A stretch of DNA of 64,000 nucleotides from Notamacropus eugenii (Eukaryota; Chordata; Mammalia; Diprotodontia; Macropodidae). Below, piece by piece: positions 1 to 10,674 of this stretch. How positions within the stretch are numbered: position 1 is the stretch's first letter; each line of letters starts with the position of its first letter. Below the pieces are notes generated by a model. That model made no database searches, was not told where the DNA came from, and was given only the letters and a program-made list of their open reading frames with translations. The DNA is taken from NCBI RefSeq assembly GCF_028372415.1, contig NC_092875.1, positions 339,443,123-339,507,122 on the forward strand, read 5' to 3'. The position numbers and the translations under genes were made by a program.

Positions 1-111
1 GAGAACTACCAACTGACTGCCAATCTAGGACTCTTTTCCACTAGAAAATTGCCAAAGCACTTATGAGATTTCATTCTCCTGGGACTTGGTGGGATTAGTT
101 TTCCTGTCGTA

Positions 112-345
112 GGGGATAAAGTTCTGGACTTAAGAGTCAGGAAGACCTGAGTTCAAATCCTGCCCACATCCTTACTAGAAAAGTCACTAAAAAGAAAAGT
201 TATTTAGCTTTACCCTCAGCCTCAGTTTCCTTATCTGAAACTGGGATAATAATAGCACTGCCTCCCAGGATTGTTGTGATGATCAAATGTGATAATATAT
301 ATAAAGTGCTTTGGAAATCTTAATGTGGGCTATTATGTCTACCAT
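112..345 (+). mobile_element. MIR-type SINE
   Basis: Shows the MIR order: GGACTTAAGAGTCAGGAAGAC, the B-box-like GTTCAAATCC, CCTCAGTTTCCTTATCTGAA, GGGATAATAATAGCAC, then the core tail AAAGTGCTTTGGAAA. Confidence 0.85.
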
Positions 346-454
346 CATGGTGTCCAATTCTAGCACCTATGTGGTTTCTCTCTTCTTAATCTTGCCACTA
401 CATTTTCTGTGGTTTATTGACAAAAGGGAAAAGTAGAAATAGAAACATTATCTT

Positions 455-552
455 TGAGGACAAGGTCTGCTTATTTCGCTGTTATTATTATATCCCCATT
501 ATTTAGTACAGGGAATTGCACACAGTGGGCACCTAATAAAAGTAGAACTGAA
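455..552 (+). mobile_element. L2 LINE 3' end fragment
   Basis: Resembles the L2 3' UTR end (ATCCCCA...CACAGTGGGCACCTAATAAA), which normally precedes the short terminal repeats of L2. Confidence 0.55.
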
Positions 553-960
553 ATAGACCATACAATCTAAAAGACTGTTTCTAGCCTAGACTGGATGAGG
601 CAAGAACTTGCTGTCTAATTTTTTTTAACCACCATAGTTTGGCCCCATGACCTTTTGTCTAGGCTAAGAGCCCACACTACTGTCTGCTTTATGGCCCCTA
701 AAAGGCAATAGAGATATTCTATGAAGACCACTACCCATGGATTTTGAATCACCCACATGGACCTAGCTCATTTGCTAGTTTACAATTCCATATTTAGTCT
801 CAGTCAATCTGGAACATTCCTTTTTCCATTAGTGCTCAACCCATATGTTTAGGCAATCATCATGCAGTAGTTTCTTCCTCCTCTCTAATCTGTGAGGAGA
901 CAAAAGCACTCACTGAAAATAATATTACAATGTGTCCATCACCCAGAACAGGAATAATTC
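553..960. other. Intron, nothing recognised
   Basis: No repeat family, exon or RNA gene could be recognised here. Confidence 0.5.
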
Positions 961-961
961 A

Positions 962-1208
962 GCTCACTTAATAGCTGACATTTATATGGCTCTTTAAAGT
1001 TTACAAAACACTTTGCGCATATAAACTCATTTGATTGTTAATACTAACTTGTGAGGAAGATTCTATAGGAATTATTATCTCTATTTTACCGTGAGAAAAT
1101 TGAGTCTCTGAGAGGTTAAGAGACATGCCTGTGGTCATCACTCAGTGGCAGGATTCAAACTAGGTCTCTACTGATTCCAGGTTCAACACTCTTTCCACCA
1201 CACCACAA
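962..1208 (-). mobile_element. MIR-type SINE
   Basis: Reverse-oriented MIR: TTTACAAAACACTTTG, TTATCTCTATTTTACCGTGAG, AGAGGTTAAGAGACATGCC, then the B-box complement near GGATTCAAAC and CACCACACCAC at the head. Confidence 0.8.
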
Positions 1209-1655
1209 ATAACAATCTTTTTTATTACTTTGGATTTTATATCCTTAGGGAGAACTAAGAATTCCTGCTTGAAATATTCAAAGGGAATGGTGAGGGGATG
1301 GGGAAAGATGGAAAAGTGTCTCTGATGTCTGCTGATTGTGAGAGAACTGGGTTGGTCATCAAATAAACCCTGTGTTCCACCCCAAAAAGCTCCCTAATTG
1401 CTACGACTCTGCATCTGATGGCATTAGGGTGAAGGATAATTTGAAAGGAGGTCAGGATTACCATCCTAACGTCTTCCTCCCAGGTATAAGTCAAACCCTC
1501 TGAACTCCTCTCAGGTTCCAGATAGGAATCTATCCTGTGGAAATATTCTTAAACATTCCCTGAGCCATCTTGAATGTGAGACTAGAAAGAACCATTGTTT
1601 AGTCAAGTGTGGGAAAACAGGAAAGAGAAATGGAGAAGGGGAAGAGGACAAACTG
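1209..1655. other. Intron, nothing recognised
   Basis: Mixed-complexity sequence. A minus-strand 79-codon frame over 1255-1494 has no recognisable domain and is taken as chance. Confidence 0.5.
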
Positions 1656-1659
1656 AATT

Positions 1660-1868
1660 AAACACTTTATAAGTATCTCATTTGATCCTCACAACTACTC
1701 TGGGAGATAGGTGAGATTATTATCTCCATTTTACAGATGAGGAAACTGAGGCCCATAGAGATTAAGTGACTTTCCAGGGTCACACAGCTAATCAGTGTCT
1801 GCAGCTAGATTTGAGCTTAAATCTCCCTGTCTCCAGGTCTGGTGCTCTATCGACTGTGTGACCTAACC
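1660..1868 (-). mobile_element. MIR-type SINE
   Basis: Carries TTTTACAGATGAGGAAACTG, GATTAAGTGACTTTCC, GTCACACAGCTAA and a GTGCTCTATCGACTGTG head, all in reverse orientation. Confidence 0.85.
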
Positions 1869-2184
1869 ACAGAATCCCTGTGGGATTGAAATAAATTGGC
1901 AGAAGGCATAAAAACTGTACAGGAGAACTTTCAATGCTGAGACATCCCTCAGATAAAGAAGGGCCTTGTGAAATTTTGCAGCAAAATAGAGGAAAGCAAA
2001 CCTATGTTTATATCCCTGAGGAACCACATGAAAAAGGATTTTTGATAGATACAATTTTTTTCAGATGTTAGCATGTACATTTCCTCCCAGAACCTATATT
2101 CACATCATGCAGAATCTACACATGGTTCAATTAAAGAATGATACAAGAGAGATTATAGTCAACTACTGGAGGATCCAAAGTCAG

Positions 2185-2345
2185 AGAAGGCTCCTTGGAT
2201 GAGCTGGTACTTGGGTTGGGCCTGGAAGAATGGATAAACTTGGATTAGGTTAAAGTGGAGAGAAGTCAAGTAAGCATTGCAGATGTGGAGGAGGAACAGA
2301 TAAGACAAGGGGAAAAGTTGGGCTTGGTACATAGGAAATCCTCAA
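2185..2345 (-). mobile_element. Decayed L2-like fragment
   Basis: The pattern GAGCTGGTACTTGGGTTGGG followed by a string of GA-rich words ending in GGAAATCC resembles the reverse complement of the L2 3' region seen elsewhere in the window. Confidence 0.45.
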
Positions 2346-2357
2346 GAGAAAGTGATC

Positions 2358-2552
2358 AGCGTAGTACAATAGATAGCTTACTGGTTCTGGAATTAGAGGA
2401 TATGAGTTCACATCCAATCTCTGACATTTACTAGATTTGTGATCTTGGGCAAATCACTTAACTTCCTTGCCTCAGTTTCCTCATCTGAAAAATAAGAGAG
2501 TTGAAACAGATGGTCTCTGAGGTCCCTTCCAGATCTGGGTTCTATGATTCCT
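2358..2552 (+). mobile_element. tRNA-derived SINE (therian MIR/THER1 type)
   Basis: GTTCACATCCAATCTCTGAC, GATCTTGGGCAAATCACTTA and CCTCAGTTTCCTCATCTG are followed by the 3' tail GGTCCCTTCCAGATC...TCTATGATTC. Confidence 0.85.
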
Positions 2553-2554
2553 CA

Positions 2555-2645
2555 TTAGGAATATTGTAGAGGACATTCATATTCAGGTCAGGGACTGCAT
2601 AAGATTACCTCTGAGGCCCCTTCCAACTTTGTGATTCTATGATTT
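2555..2645 (+). mobile_element. CR1/L3 LINE 3' end fragment
   Basis: GGAATATTGTAGAGGACATTC and the terminal CCCCTTCCAACTTTGTGATT plus CTATGATT resemble CR1/L3 ends, which finish in repeated ATTCTATGATT. Confidence 0.55.
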
Positions 2646-3051
2646 GAGGAAAAAGCATGAATATATCAGGGTCAATAAAGTAACTAATCTTGTTGGAACA
2701 AAGGAGGTAGAAGAGAGAGAAAGGAAACCCAGAAGAAAAGGAGAGGGGGAGGCAAGATAATCAAAGGTTTACTCTGTTTTTAAAGACCTTATTGTCTAAT
2801 CACTCACACACACTCCTTCCTCAGATGAGGCAAGGGAAATAGTCCAGGATGGGGACAGATCCTTTCTCTCTCTGCAGCTGAAGATAATACAGGTGAGCAA
2901 GTCGAGGATCAAGGAGCAACACAGAACATGGTTCACTTCATTTTAGGCTAAATGAATGAGAGAAGGGACTAAATAATTTGACATTCAAAGTTCTCTTTCC
3001 TATTGTCATATTTATAAGAGGCTCTTATATGACTTTTTCTTTGAGGAAAGA

Positions 3052-3159
3052 GGAAGGAAGGAAGGAAGGAAGGAAGGAAGGAAGGAAGGAAGGAAGGAAG
3101 GAAGGAAGGAAGGAAGGAAGGAAGGAAGGAAGGAAGGAAGGAAGGAAGGAAGGAAGGAA
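3052..3159 (+). repeat. (GGAA)27 microsatellite
   Basis: Twenty-seven uninterrupted GGAA units, continued to about 3250 by an impure purine run (AGAAAG, GGAGGGA words). The open frames across it (for example 2978-3220 with G-R-K-E repeats) come from the tetranucleotide and are not genes. Confidence 0.97.
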
Positions 3160-3289
3160 GAGAAAGAAAGAAAGGAGGGAAGGAGGAAAGAAGGGAGGAA
3201 AAGAAAGGAGGAGAAAATAAAAGATCGAAAGAACAGAAAAAGAAAGAACAACATTGCTCTCCCTGCCTCCTGGCCTCCTTGCTTCCCTC

Positions 3290-3480
3290 CCCCTTTCTGT
3301 TGCTAAGTAGATGGTAGGTTTATTTGCGGCTGTCAGTTCCCAGTAGAAAAATTCTGTTTTGGAGAGCCGCCTAGATGGAAATGGCTTCAGCACCGATTTC
3401 ACCGAGAAAGTCTGCACGGTAATTAGTGTTCATGAGGGAGGAATTGAACTGGCAAACTCCCAAGAAAACTACACCCCAAA
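3290..3480. other. Repeat-free block, candidate conserved non-coding element
   Basis: No repeat words. It keeps CpGs (GAGCCGCC, GCACCGATTTCACCGAG, TGCACGGTAATTAG) that usually decay in neutral intron. TAATTAG is a homeodomain-type core. Conservation is an inference from sequence texture only. Confidence 0.3.
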
Positions 3481-3759
3481 AGTTAGCTCTAGTCCAGAGG
3501 GCCACATCAAATCCAACTCCAGGACATGTGTCTCTATTGCTATATATAGATGCATACTCACAAACAAGCAGCTCTGCTGCTCTCAATTTGTAATTCTCAG
3601 GCATTCTCCTCACAAGCAGCTTTCTCATGGGGTAATGGGAGAAAGAAGAAGGTTTTTTGAGAAATGAAATCCACAGATACTCGCCAAATTTAATGTGAGT
3701 CAATAGTTTTAAGATATTTGCTAGGACTGGACATATAGTAGGTGATTAATTAATGTGAA

Positions 3760-3930
3760 AGGGGGGAGGGTTCAATGAAGGGAGGAAAGAAGGAAGGAGA
3801 GAAAGAAGGAGGGAAGGATAGAAGAAAGGGGAAGGGAGGAAGGAAGAGGAAAGGAGGAAAAAAGAAAAAAGAAAGAAAGGGAAAGGGAAGGAAGGAGAGA
3901 AGGAAAGGAAGAAGGGAAAGAGGACATTAT
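3760..3930 (+). repeat. Purine-rich low-complexity tract
   Basis: About 170 bases almost entirely of GGAAGG, AAAGAAAG and GGGAAAG words. Confidence 0.9.
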
Positions 3931-3949
3931 GATCAAAGCCTTTTTGTAT

Positions 3950-4400
3950 TTCTAAAAAAACTTAGCATCTTAAATCTCATGCCCACTTGTCTTCAACATA
4001 CGACCTCTGTTCTAGCCTTCTAGAGTGTGTCCTTGAAGTACCGTCTTTTTGCTTGTGCTATTTCCTCTGCCTGTAGTACCTCAGTCTCCTTTCTGCCTAT
4101 TTGAACCCTGTCCATCCTTCAAGGCCCTGCTTAAGTCTCTCTCCCCCAAAAAGGTATCCCTAACTTCTCCAGCCCATAGCACTCTCCCTCTCTGATCTCC
4201 TATGCCCTTGATATCCAAACCACACCAGAAGCACTTGGTTGAACCCTACCCTACCTTGTTCCCTGAGTGTTTTATCTGTGAGTCTTTGGTCCACTATCTA
4301 GATTGTGTGAGTGAGTACCCTACTCACAAGCAAAGACCCTCCCTTCTTACTTCATCCAAATACCCTGCAGTGACTGATACAGGCCCAGACAGAAGGGGCT
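3950..4400 (+). mobile_element. L2 LINE 3' UTR
   Basis: Matches the L2 3' UTR layout: TCCATCCTTCAAGGCCCTGC, AAAGGTATCCCTAACTTCTC, then CTCTCCCTCTCTGATCTCC, a degraded tail and a GT-rich end. Confidence 0.7.
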
Positions 4401-4713
4401 AAGGAGATATGGGTTAAATTGAATTAGATAAATCATTGTCCTAGTGGCCTGCCAAATGCCAACTGAAAATATTCAACTTAACCTCTTGCCATCTGTTTCT
4501 TTTTTCTTCTAAAGACATATGCCTTGGATCATGAGTGGCTAGTTTGGAGGGTTAGAAGGAGAATCAGAGAGCACATCTGGGCTTACTTGCTACAGCCCCT
4601 TCTGCGTGGGCAGCTGGAGAGCTTGTAGCCATGAAACCCACCTAGGGGCATCTTCTTCTTCCTAGAAGTAGCAGATGATCTTAGAATCAGCTGCTGAGAA
4701 GCAGCTGGAGGTA

Positions 4714-4868
4714 GGATGGGAACACAGTTGGAACAGTCTGGGAGTACAGACGGAGTGGTCTGGGAAAAGATTTGGAGTGGTCTGGGAACACAGCTGGAAT
4801 GGTCTGGGAGCACGCCTGGAGCTGTTCCAAGAGCCCAAGACAGACTGGTCTGGGAACATGGCTGGAAG
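4714..4868 (+). repeat. 22-bp minisatellite, about seven copies
   Basis: Consecutive units begin GTCTGGGA and end in TGGAGTG or TGGAATG; three middle units are exactly 22 bases and two are 23. Typical unit: GTCTGGGAACACAGCTGGAA plus TG. Because 22 is not a multiple of 3, the minus-strand frames show the same peptide words (such as L-F-P-D-H-S) in rotation and are not evidence of a gene. Confidence 0.85.
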
Positions 4869-4879
4869 CAGTAAGGGCT

Positions 4880-5700
4880 TCACAGCTGGCTCTTCTCCTG
4901 CATTCCCTCCCATGCCTCCATGGAGGATTTGGAGCTCTTCTGTTGGAGGTCTTGGGAAATTATCTGTTCTTTCTCCTACCCCCTTTCTCTTGAATGAAAA
5001 ATTGCTGGTGTAATAGTACAACAGTACAATCTTGGACCAATTATTTAAAAGCAATAAGTGATGCTTTATGACAGTCAGTGAGGGTACATGGGGCACAGGT
5101 AGATTCAGATACAGAGGATATGGGCAGAATGTAGCTTTGGTGGCAGCTCCCCCTATCTAGATGGATAAATCTCAAGCACCGAAAGCAGTCCTCTTCTGGT
5201 CTAAGGTTCTTTCTATAAAGGATATTCTGTGTCTCTTCCATAATCAGCTATTTCCATCACCCACTGGGGAGACTGCGAAATTAGTCTTTCCCCACTCTAG
5301 CCTTGGATATCTCCCTGCCAACCCTTGTCTACCCAGAGGAAGCAAGATATAAGAAAACAAGGCTGTCCTTGAAGGATCAACCCCCTTTCACCACTGACAT
5401 GTAGACCTTTTCTCTTGGGATACTGGACATTGTATCCACACTCTTTGCTGGGCATCGTCTTCCTGCCCAACCTTTGCCATTGGCCATTCTTTGTGGATGC
5501 TGACCACAGTTTATTTGAAATTTGCTTCCTTTCTTCTCCTCCAGTTCTTTCTGATTCCTCAGTGGATGATCTCAGCCTACTTGTAAGGATTCTGCTTCCT
5601 GCCTATTGCCTCCCAGTTACATGGTATTCATGCACCCTTCCTCAGAGCAGCTGCTCCTTCAGCCATGACCCACTGCCCAAACAGCACTCCATGATCAGCA
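4880..5700. other. Intron, little recognised
   Basis: Unassigned sequence. 5400-5700 has a pyrimidine-rich texture reminiscent of an L2 3' region but no diagnostic word; the frames there show no domain. Confidence 0.4.
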
Positions 5701-5704
5701 CAGC

Positions 5705-5890
5705 ACGGTGGGCAGAACATTAGATCTGAAGTCAGAGGACGAGGGCATGAATCTAAGCTGTGCTGCTTGTAATCTACAGGACCCTAGCTACATCCCTTTC
5801 CAACTGGGGTTTCCTTTCCTTTATCTGAAAAAGGAAGGGGTTAGAGTAGATTATCTCTAAGGTCTCTTCCACATCTAAATCCATGATTCT
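5705..5890 (+). mobile_element. tRNA-derived SINE (MIR/THER1 type)
   Basis: GATCTGAAGTCAGAGGACG, then TTTCCTTTCCTTTATCTG and the tail ATCTCTAAGGTCTCTTCCAC with CCATGATTCTGTG. Confidence 0.75.
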
Positions 5891-7360
5891 GTGGGAGTTC
5901 AGAGAAGGAAGAGAAATACGTGGGCTGGAATAATCAAGGGAAACTCCATAGAGAGGGGGACCCTGAAAGATGAGGAGGATTTGTCAGACTGAGAGGAAAG
6001 ATGACGTTCCCCCAGCTGGAGGAACACAAATGCTAATCAGAAACAGAAATGAACATTGTGTGAAGTGCAAACAGTGAGGCAAATAGCCTGGATGGGACAG
6101 AGGATGCATTTGGGGAAAGAGAAAAGTAAAAGTCATAGAGTGGGGTGGGAGTAGTTCACCACAGACACAGCTGGGAGGGAATCAGAAACCATACCATGAG
6201 TAATATTAGGACCCTGACTCTCTGTGTCCTTGTCAGCTCCACTCTGGCCTAGAAACCATAAGACCAGAGAAGTACTGGTGTTATGGGTATATGTGCTCAG
6301 TAATCCCTGATTATTGAATGAATACTTGATGAATACTTCTCTGAGACCCATGAGCTTGAGAAGAAAGACAAGGAATAAAGCTAGGGTTTTGGGGAAGATA
6401 AGAAAAAATATTTTAACCTTCAGAGGGGAAAGAGGGTCAAGAAGTCTGCAGGTTCTTTATTCCAAACCTAATTTTTTTCTTTTCATATATCACCCAGAGT
6501 TCTACAATGCTACACTCAGGCAATACTCTATAATAATGAGTGCTGAGAAATGGAGTGGGATGGGATGGGAAGGGAAGGGATAGGCTGGGATGGGATGAAT
6601 TGTTTCTGTTTCTTTATTTGTAAAATGGTCTAGGCAGACACTCAAGGGTACATACACAACTGAAACCTCAGCAGATATAAAAACATAAACCCTTCATAAA
6701 TGCCCTACTGGGACAACACTGTATTCATTAAAGTCCTGGACTTGATTTCTAGTAGGGGTACCAATGGTTGGTCATCTTCAGGCATGTTATTACCTTCACT
6801 AATACCATCCTCCTAGGACAAGGATTGATTCAGACAAACTGTTATTCTTCCTTATGAGAAATTAAGAATCCAAACTCTTCCTGACTCTTTGTCAGTTTCC
6901 AATTTAGATAGCCTTTCAGAAGTAGCTCCTGGTATGAAAGGAAAGGTAACCTGGGATTTTGCGGTCATCAAACTATTCACTTCGAACCCTAAGGAGAGAT
7001 TTCAATTTTAGCCTTTGGAGTTTTAAATGTACCTCAGTGTTGGCTCATCTTTGAAATCCTTCAATCTTATCTCTTCTCAGCCTTTCTCAGCTCTCTTCTC
7101 TTTAAAATTCCTCCCTAAGTAAAGAGGCACTCCCAAAGCCAAGAAGAACTGGACTCAAATCTCACTTGGCAAGTCAGTGTTCTAGACAATTCCCTGTGGC
7201 TCTAAGTAGCCTAGAAGCTTCTGACCTGAAGTGTTGGAGGCACTCCCTCACCAGGGATTCCCCTACATCACTGAACAGGTCTAATCCTTATCCCTCATTT
7301 TTATGAATTAGGAAAATAGGTTCCCCGACCCCAGTAAAAATGTTAAGCAAAATCAGTGAT
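5891..7360. other. Intron, mostly unassigned
   Basis: A short GGGAT-type purine run lies at 6553-6600 (GGGATGGGATGGGAAGGGAA). 5940-6130 has L2-antisense-like words (GTGTGAAGTGCAAACAGTGAG) but is too decayed to call. The rest is unrecognised. Confidence 0.4.
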
Positions 7361-7364
7361 TGGA

Positions 7365-7521
7365 TCATCTAAAGACAAATCAGGTCCCAACTCTGCCACT
7401 TACTCACTATGTGATCTTAGGCAAGTCATCTAATCTGTCTGTTCCTCAGTTTGTTTGTGTGCAAAGAGAGAAAACTGGACTAAATAACCTCTAAGGTACC
7501 TTACATCTCTAAATCTATAAA
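7365..7521 (+). mobile_element. tRNA-derived SINE, interrupted at its 3' end
   Basis: CAACTCTGCCACTTACTCAC, GATCTTAGGCAAGTCATC and TCTAAGGTACCTTACATCTC lead into CTAAATCTATAAACC, where a Mar1-type SINE follows. Confidence 0.75.
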
Positions 7522-7763
7522 CCTTATTCTTTAGTTGTTTCAATTATATCCCACTCTCTGTGATCCCGTTTGGGGTTTTCTTGACAAAGATACTGGAGCA
7601 ATTTGCCATTTACTGCTCATTTTACAGATGAGGAAACTGAGGCTAACAAAATTAAGTCATTTGTCCAAGATCACACAGCTAATAAGTGTCTGAGGCTAGA
7701 TTTGAACTTAAGTGTTCCTGGCCCCAGGCCATGTGCTCTATTCACTGTGCCATCCATCTGCCC
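7522..7763 (-). mobile_element. Mar1/WALLSI-type marsupial SINE
   Basis: Reverse-oriented: GGGGTTTTCTTGACAAAG, CATTTTACAGATGAGGAAAC, GATTTGAACTTAAG and GTGCTCTATTCACTGTGCC. Probable target-site duplication AATCTATAAA (7512-7521) and AATCTATAGA (7764-7773), so it landed in the tail of the older SINE at 7365. Confidence 0.85.
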
Positions 7764-7779
7764 AATCTATAGATCTAAA

Positions 7780-8455
7780 TTAGTTGTTTTGTTTTGTTTT
7801 TTCATTTCCAACAGATTGCTTGGGTTTTTCAGTGTACTTTTGAAGAGAGCTCCAGGTCTTTGTTACAGAAATGCATCTAATCTGTAGGCTCCGTTTGCCC
7901 CTTCACCACATCTCCTCAACCCTTCCCTCTCCCTCCTTCCCTCCCTCCCATCTTGTTCCATCAGCCTGGGATTCGACCAGAACACTGGAGATGTCATCTT
8001 TGCAGTCCACATCCACTGGCTCCTCCCACCTTTAGGGTAGATATTTTCCGTAAGATGAATTACTGATGACCTAACCATGACTCTAATGATGATCTAGCCA
8101 TATCTACAAGTCCAGCCAGCTGACTGGAAGACAAAACTCCAAATGCCCATCCAGTAAACCCCCTCAGAAAAACAAAATAAAAGGAGCAGAGGCATACCAT
8201 GGTATCAATTCCACCTGTGAACCAAAACTTAACCATTTGAGGGCATCACCCAGTGAGGATTTCCCTCTCATCCTCTGAAGCAGCTCAAAGGTTCAATACT
8301 GCTAAGTGCCCAGGATTTAACCTATACTATTGATGTTGGGTTAAGCTCAAAGGCTAGATGTAAGAGTTGCTTAAAAAACTGAATGCATTACTGAGTAAAG
8401 CACTCCAGCTTTGGCCTGTCGCATTGTTTGCCTCAACAATGTTTTGTTTTCTTTA
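7780..8455. other. Intron, nothing recognised
   Basis: No repeat word or exon was recognised; 7900-7955 is pyrimidine-rich. Confidence 0.45.
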
Positions 8456-8530
8456 AAATATACACACGCACACACATACACACAGATACATACGGAGACA
8501 CATGCACATGCGCATGCACACATGCATATT
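8456..8530 (+). repeat. Degenerate CA / alternating purine-pyrimidine repeat
   Basis: Interrupted ACACAC words ending in CACATGCACATGCGCATGCA, nearly perfect purine-pyrimidine alternation that favours Z-DNA. Confidence 0.85.
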
Positions 8531-8714
8531 TCCCAAATATTGATACTACAATAAGGGACTCCTCATATCTCTCCTTTTAAAATGACCTCTCTTTGATTAG
8601 AAAAGTAAAATTAACTTGTTTAGGATCCTTTCTTGTCTTCTTTTTAACACAAATATTTAAAGGATCTGTAACTTTTGTCAGCATGGGAATGCCCCATGCC
8701 AAGTGATCACAATC

Positions 8715-8767
8715 TATCTATGACACAGTAGATCAGATCTAAGGACCTTAGGGTAAAGGGCTTGCAG

Positions 8768-8807
<40 letters not shown>

Positions 8808-8870
8808 CCCAGGGTCACCCATCTCATGAGTGTTTGACTCCAAGTCCAGCACTCTGCCTCTGATTATATT
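8715..8870 (-). mobile_element. MIR fragment interrupted by a GT microsatellite
   Basis: The right part (CAGGGTCACCCATCTCATGA, CTCCAAGTCCAGCACTCTGC) is MIR in reverse; it is separated from the less clear left part by a (GT)n run. Confidence 0.55.
8770..8807 (+). repeat. (GT)n microsatellite
   Basis: About 19 uninterrupted GT units. Confidence 0.97.
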
Positions 8871-8959
8871 TTAAATGAATTTCAGAGTACTGAAAAGGTG
8901 AAAGACTGAGGGGTGAAGTAAGGATAGAATGAATTTACTATCCCCAATTTATAGGGAGA

Positions 8960-9082
8960 CAAATTGAGAGTTAAAACTCTTGGGTTTGAGTTCTATTTTA
9001 GTCACTGCTAGGGATGGTATAAAATGAGAGTATTGGACAAAATGATCTCTAAAGTCCCGTACAGCTCTGAGATTCTACTATA
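8960..9082 (+). mobile_element. Truncated tRNA-derived SINE
   Basis: GGGTTTGAGTTCTATTTTAG, then ATGATCTCTAAAGTCCCGTA and CTGAGATTCTAC, as in the other MIR/THER1 copies. Confidence 0.65.
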
Positions 9083-9099
9083 ACAAGCACTTGTTATAG

Positions 9100-9402
9100 G
9101 TTTAACAATGAATAACAGTTAACATTACTATAGCACTTTAAAGTTTGCCAGGTACTTTGAAGGAAGTAGAATGAGAAGGGCAGGGTCTCTGCCCTCAAGG
9201 AATTCACAGTATCATTAGATTTAGAAAAAGAAGAGAGCTTGGAGGCCCTCCACTACTTTACTTTATAAGATAGGAAACTGAGTCACATAGAGAGCGAGTT
9301 GCCCAGGGTAACACAGCTAGTAAATGTCTCAGACAGTGTTCCAACCCAGTTGTTCTTGATCCCAAGTCCAGGACTCTCTCTATAATGTAATGTTGCCTTT
9401 CT
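9100..9402 (-). mobile_element. MIR fragments with a short L2 piece
   Basis: 9110-9155 is a MIR tail in reverse (ATAGCACTTTAAAGTTTGCC), 9180-9215 has the L2 word TCTGCCCTCAAGGAATTCAC, and 9225-9402 is a MIR in reverse (ATAGGAAACTGAGTCACATA, AACACAGCTAGTAAATGTC). Confidence 0.6.
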
Positions 9403-9415
9403 TTAGATCCACAGA

Positions 9416-9860
9416 GGGAGAATAGAGTGAGATAAGGCAGAATACTATCAGGGACTAAACTGTATGGTTCATGGACAACTAGGTGGTGCAGTGGATACAG
9501 CACCAGGCCTGAAGTCAGGAAGACTTCCAGAGTTCAAATCTGGCTTCAGACACTTATTAGCTGTGTGATCCTGGGCAAGTCACTTAACCCTGTTGGCCTC
9601 AGTTTCCTAATCTGTAAAATGAGCTGGAGAAGGAAATGGTAAACAACTCCCATATTTTTGCCAAGAAAAGCCCCAAATGAGTCAAGAAGAGTCAGACACA
9701 ACTGAAAAACAACAAAACTATGTAGTTCATAGTCCAGTAGGTCAGAACAGCTTGGACCAGAATAGTTCAGGAAGGCTTCATGGAGGAGGAGGTACTTGAG
9801 CTTGGCAGAAAAGAGAATAAGGACATTCCAGTTTGGAAGAACAGTGTGAACCAGAAATAC
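9416..9860 (-). mobile_element. L2 copy split by a Mar1 SINE
   Basis: L2-antisense words on both sides of the SINE: 9425-9456 and 9731-9860 (GGAAGGCTTCATGGAGGAGG, GGACATTCCAGTTTGG). Confidence 0.55.
9473..9714 (+). mobile_element. Mar1/WALLSI-type marsupial SINE, full length
   Basis: Head CAACTAGGTGGTGCAGTGGA, B-box GAGTTCAAATC, GTGATCCTGGGCAAGTCACT, GAGCTGGAGAAGGAAATGG and an RTE-like end with CAGACACAACTGAAAAACAA. It is flanked by a 16-base target-site duplication: AAACTGTATGGTTCAT (9457-9472) and AAACTATGTAGTTCAT (9715-9730), differing at three sites, all transitions. Confidence 0.95.
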
Positions 9861-9894
9861 ACATGTTTCTTTGTTTTGAGTTTTTTTTTTTTTT

Positions 9895-10035
9895 GGTGGG
9901 ATGTCTGTGTTCGTCCTTCGTTGCCAAAGAAGACCATGCCATCAGAGAAATGATGACATGACTTGCACTTGACTTTGTTTTTTGAGTGAGGGAGGACTGT
10001 GCAGGCCACCAGCCTCACTGGGAGTGGGGGGAGAA
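9895..10035 (-). mobile_element. Marsupial tRNA SINE (WSINE type), 3' part
   Basis: This is the reverse complement of the 3' half of the SINE at 14951-15266: TTGCCAAAGAAGACCATG, AATGATGACATGACTTGCAC, CTTGACTTTGTTTTTTGAGTG. Confidence 0.8.
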
Positions 10036-10469
10036 GAGAGCAAGAGTCAGAGAGAAACTGGACTGATTGAAGCGTGTGCAAAGTCTCAGGGAAAGACTTC
10101 TAAATTCTATCTGCCTTTGTCTCCTGCCTTCCTTGGGCAATCACCTATTCCTCTTCTACCGCAGTTTCCTCCCCTGAAAGAAGGGAATAGTAGTGGCCGC
10201 TCCCTCCCTCTGTCACAAGGACAGAGGGAGGTTAGATGAGATCATGTTTGGAAAGTCTGCCTATCCCTCCAGAGAGAGCAGCTCTATCAATAGGAGGAGG
10301 CAGAATTACTGTCTTTTTCTAAGACTTGAGTAACAGTGGAAGACTCCTTTGCTTCTTGCCTTTGACTCTGCCCTACAAAGAAAGGTTCCTTTGGTGGGGG
10401 TTGGGGAGGAGGGGAGAAGGACCATCCCCCTTATCTGAACATTCTGTTGAGACACAGGGAGAGTTTCAT

Positions 10470-10670
10470 TCAAATCAACAAGTGTTTATTCAGTCTTCTT
10501 CCCTCCCTGGTCTTATGCAAGATCCTATGGAGGATTTGGAAGAAGATAATTCCTGGTCTCTGAGAGGTCATAGTTTAGCAAGAAAGGCAAGAGACAGTTA
10601 GGTGGTATTCATTCAATAAACATTTATTAAGTATTTGCTATTTGCTAGGCACTACGTAAGGTGTTGGTAA
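10470..10670 (-). mobile_element. L2 3' end, two tail pieces
   Basis: Two L2-type tails in reverse: AATCAACAAGTGTTTATTCA and CAATAAACATTTATTAAGTA followed by GCTAGGCACTACG. Confidence 0.65.
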
Positions 10671-10674
10671 AGTT

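Noticed and set aside
3052..3159. CRISPR-like array
   Set aside because: Tandem tetranucleotides without spacers in a mammalian intron.
2978..3417. Frames with (G-R-K-E)n and (L-P-S-F)n peptides
   Set aside because: Direct read-out of the GGAA microsatellite on the two strands.
4583..5096. Minus-strand frames with repeated L-F-P-D-H-S words
   Set aside because: Produced by the 22-bp minisatellite; no start context or homologue known.
9473..9714. tRNA gene suggested by the GGTTC-like B box of the SINEs
   Set aside because: The A/B-box words belong to tRNA-derived SINEs; no cloverleaf with an anticodon arm could be drawn.
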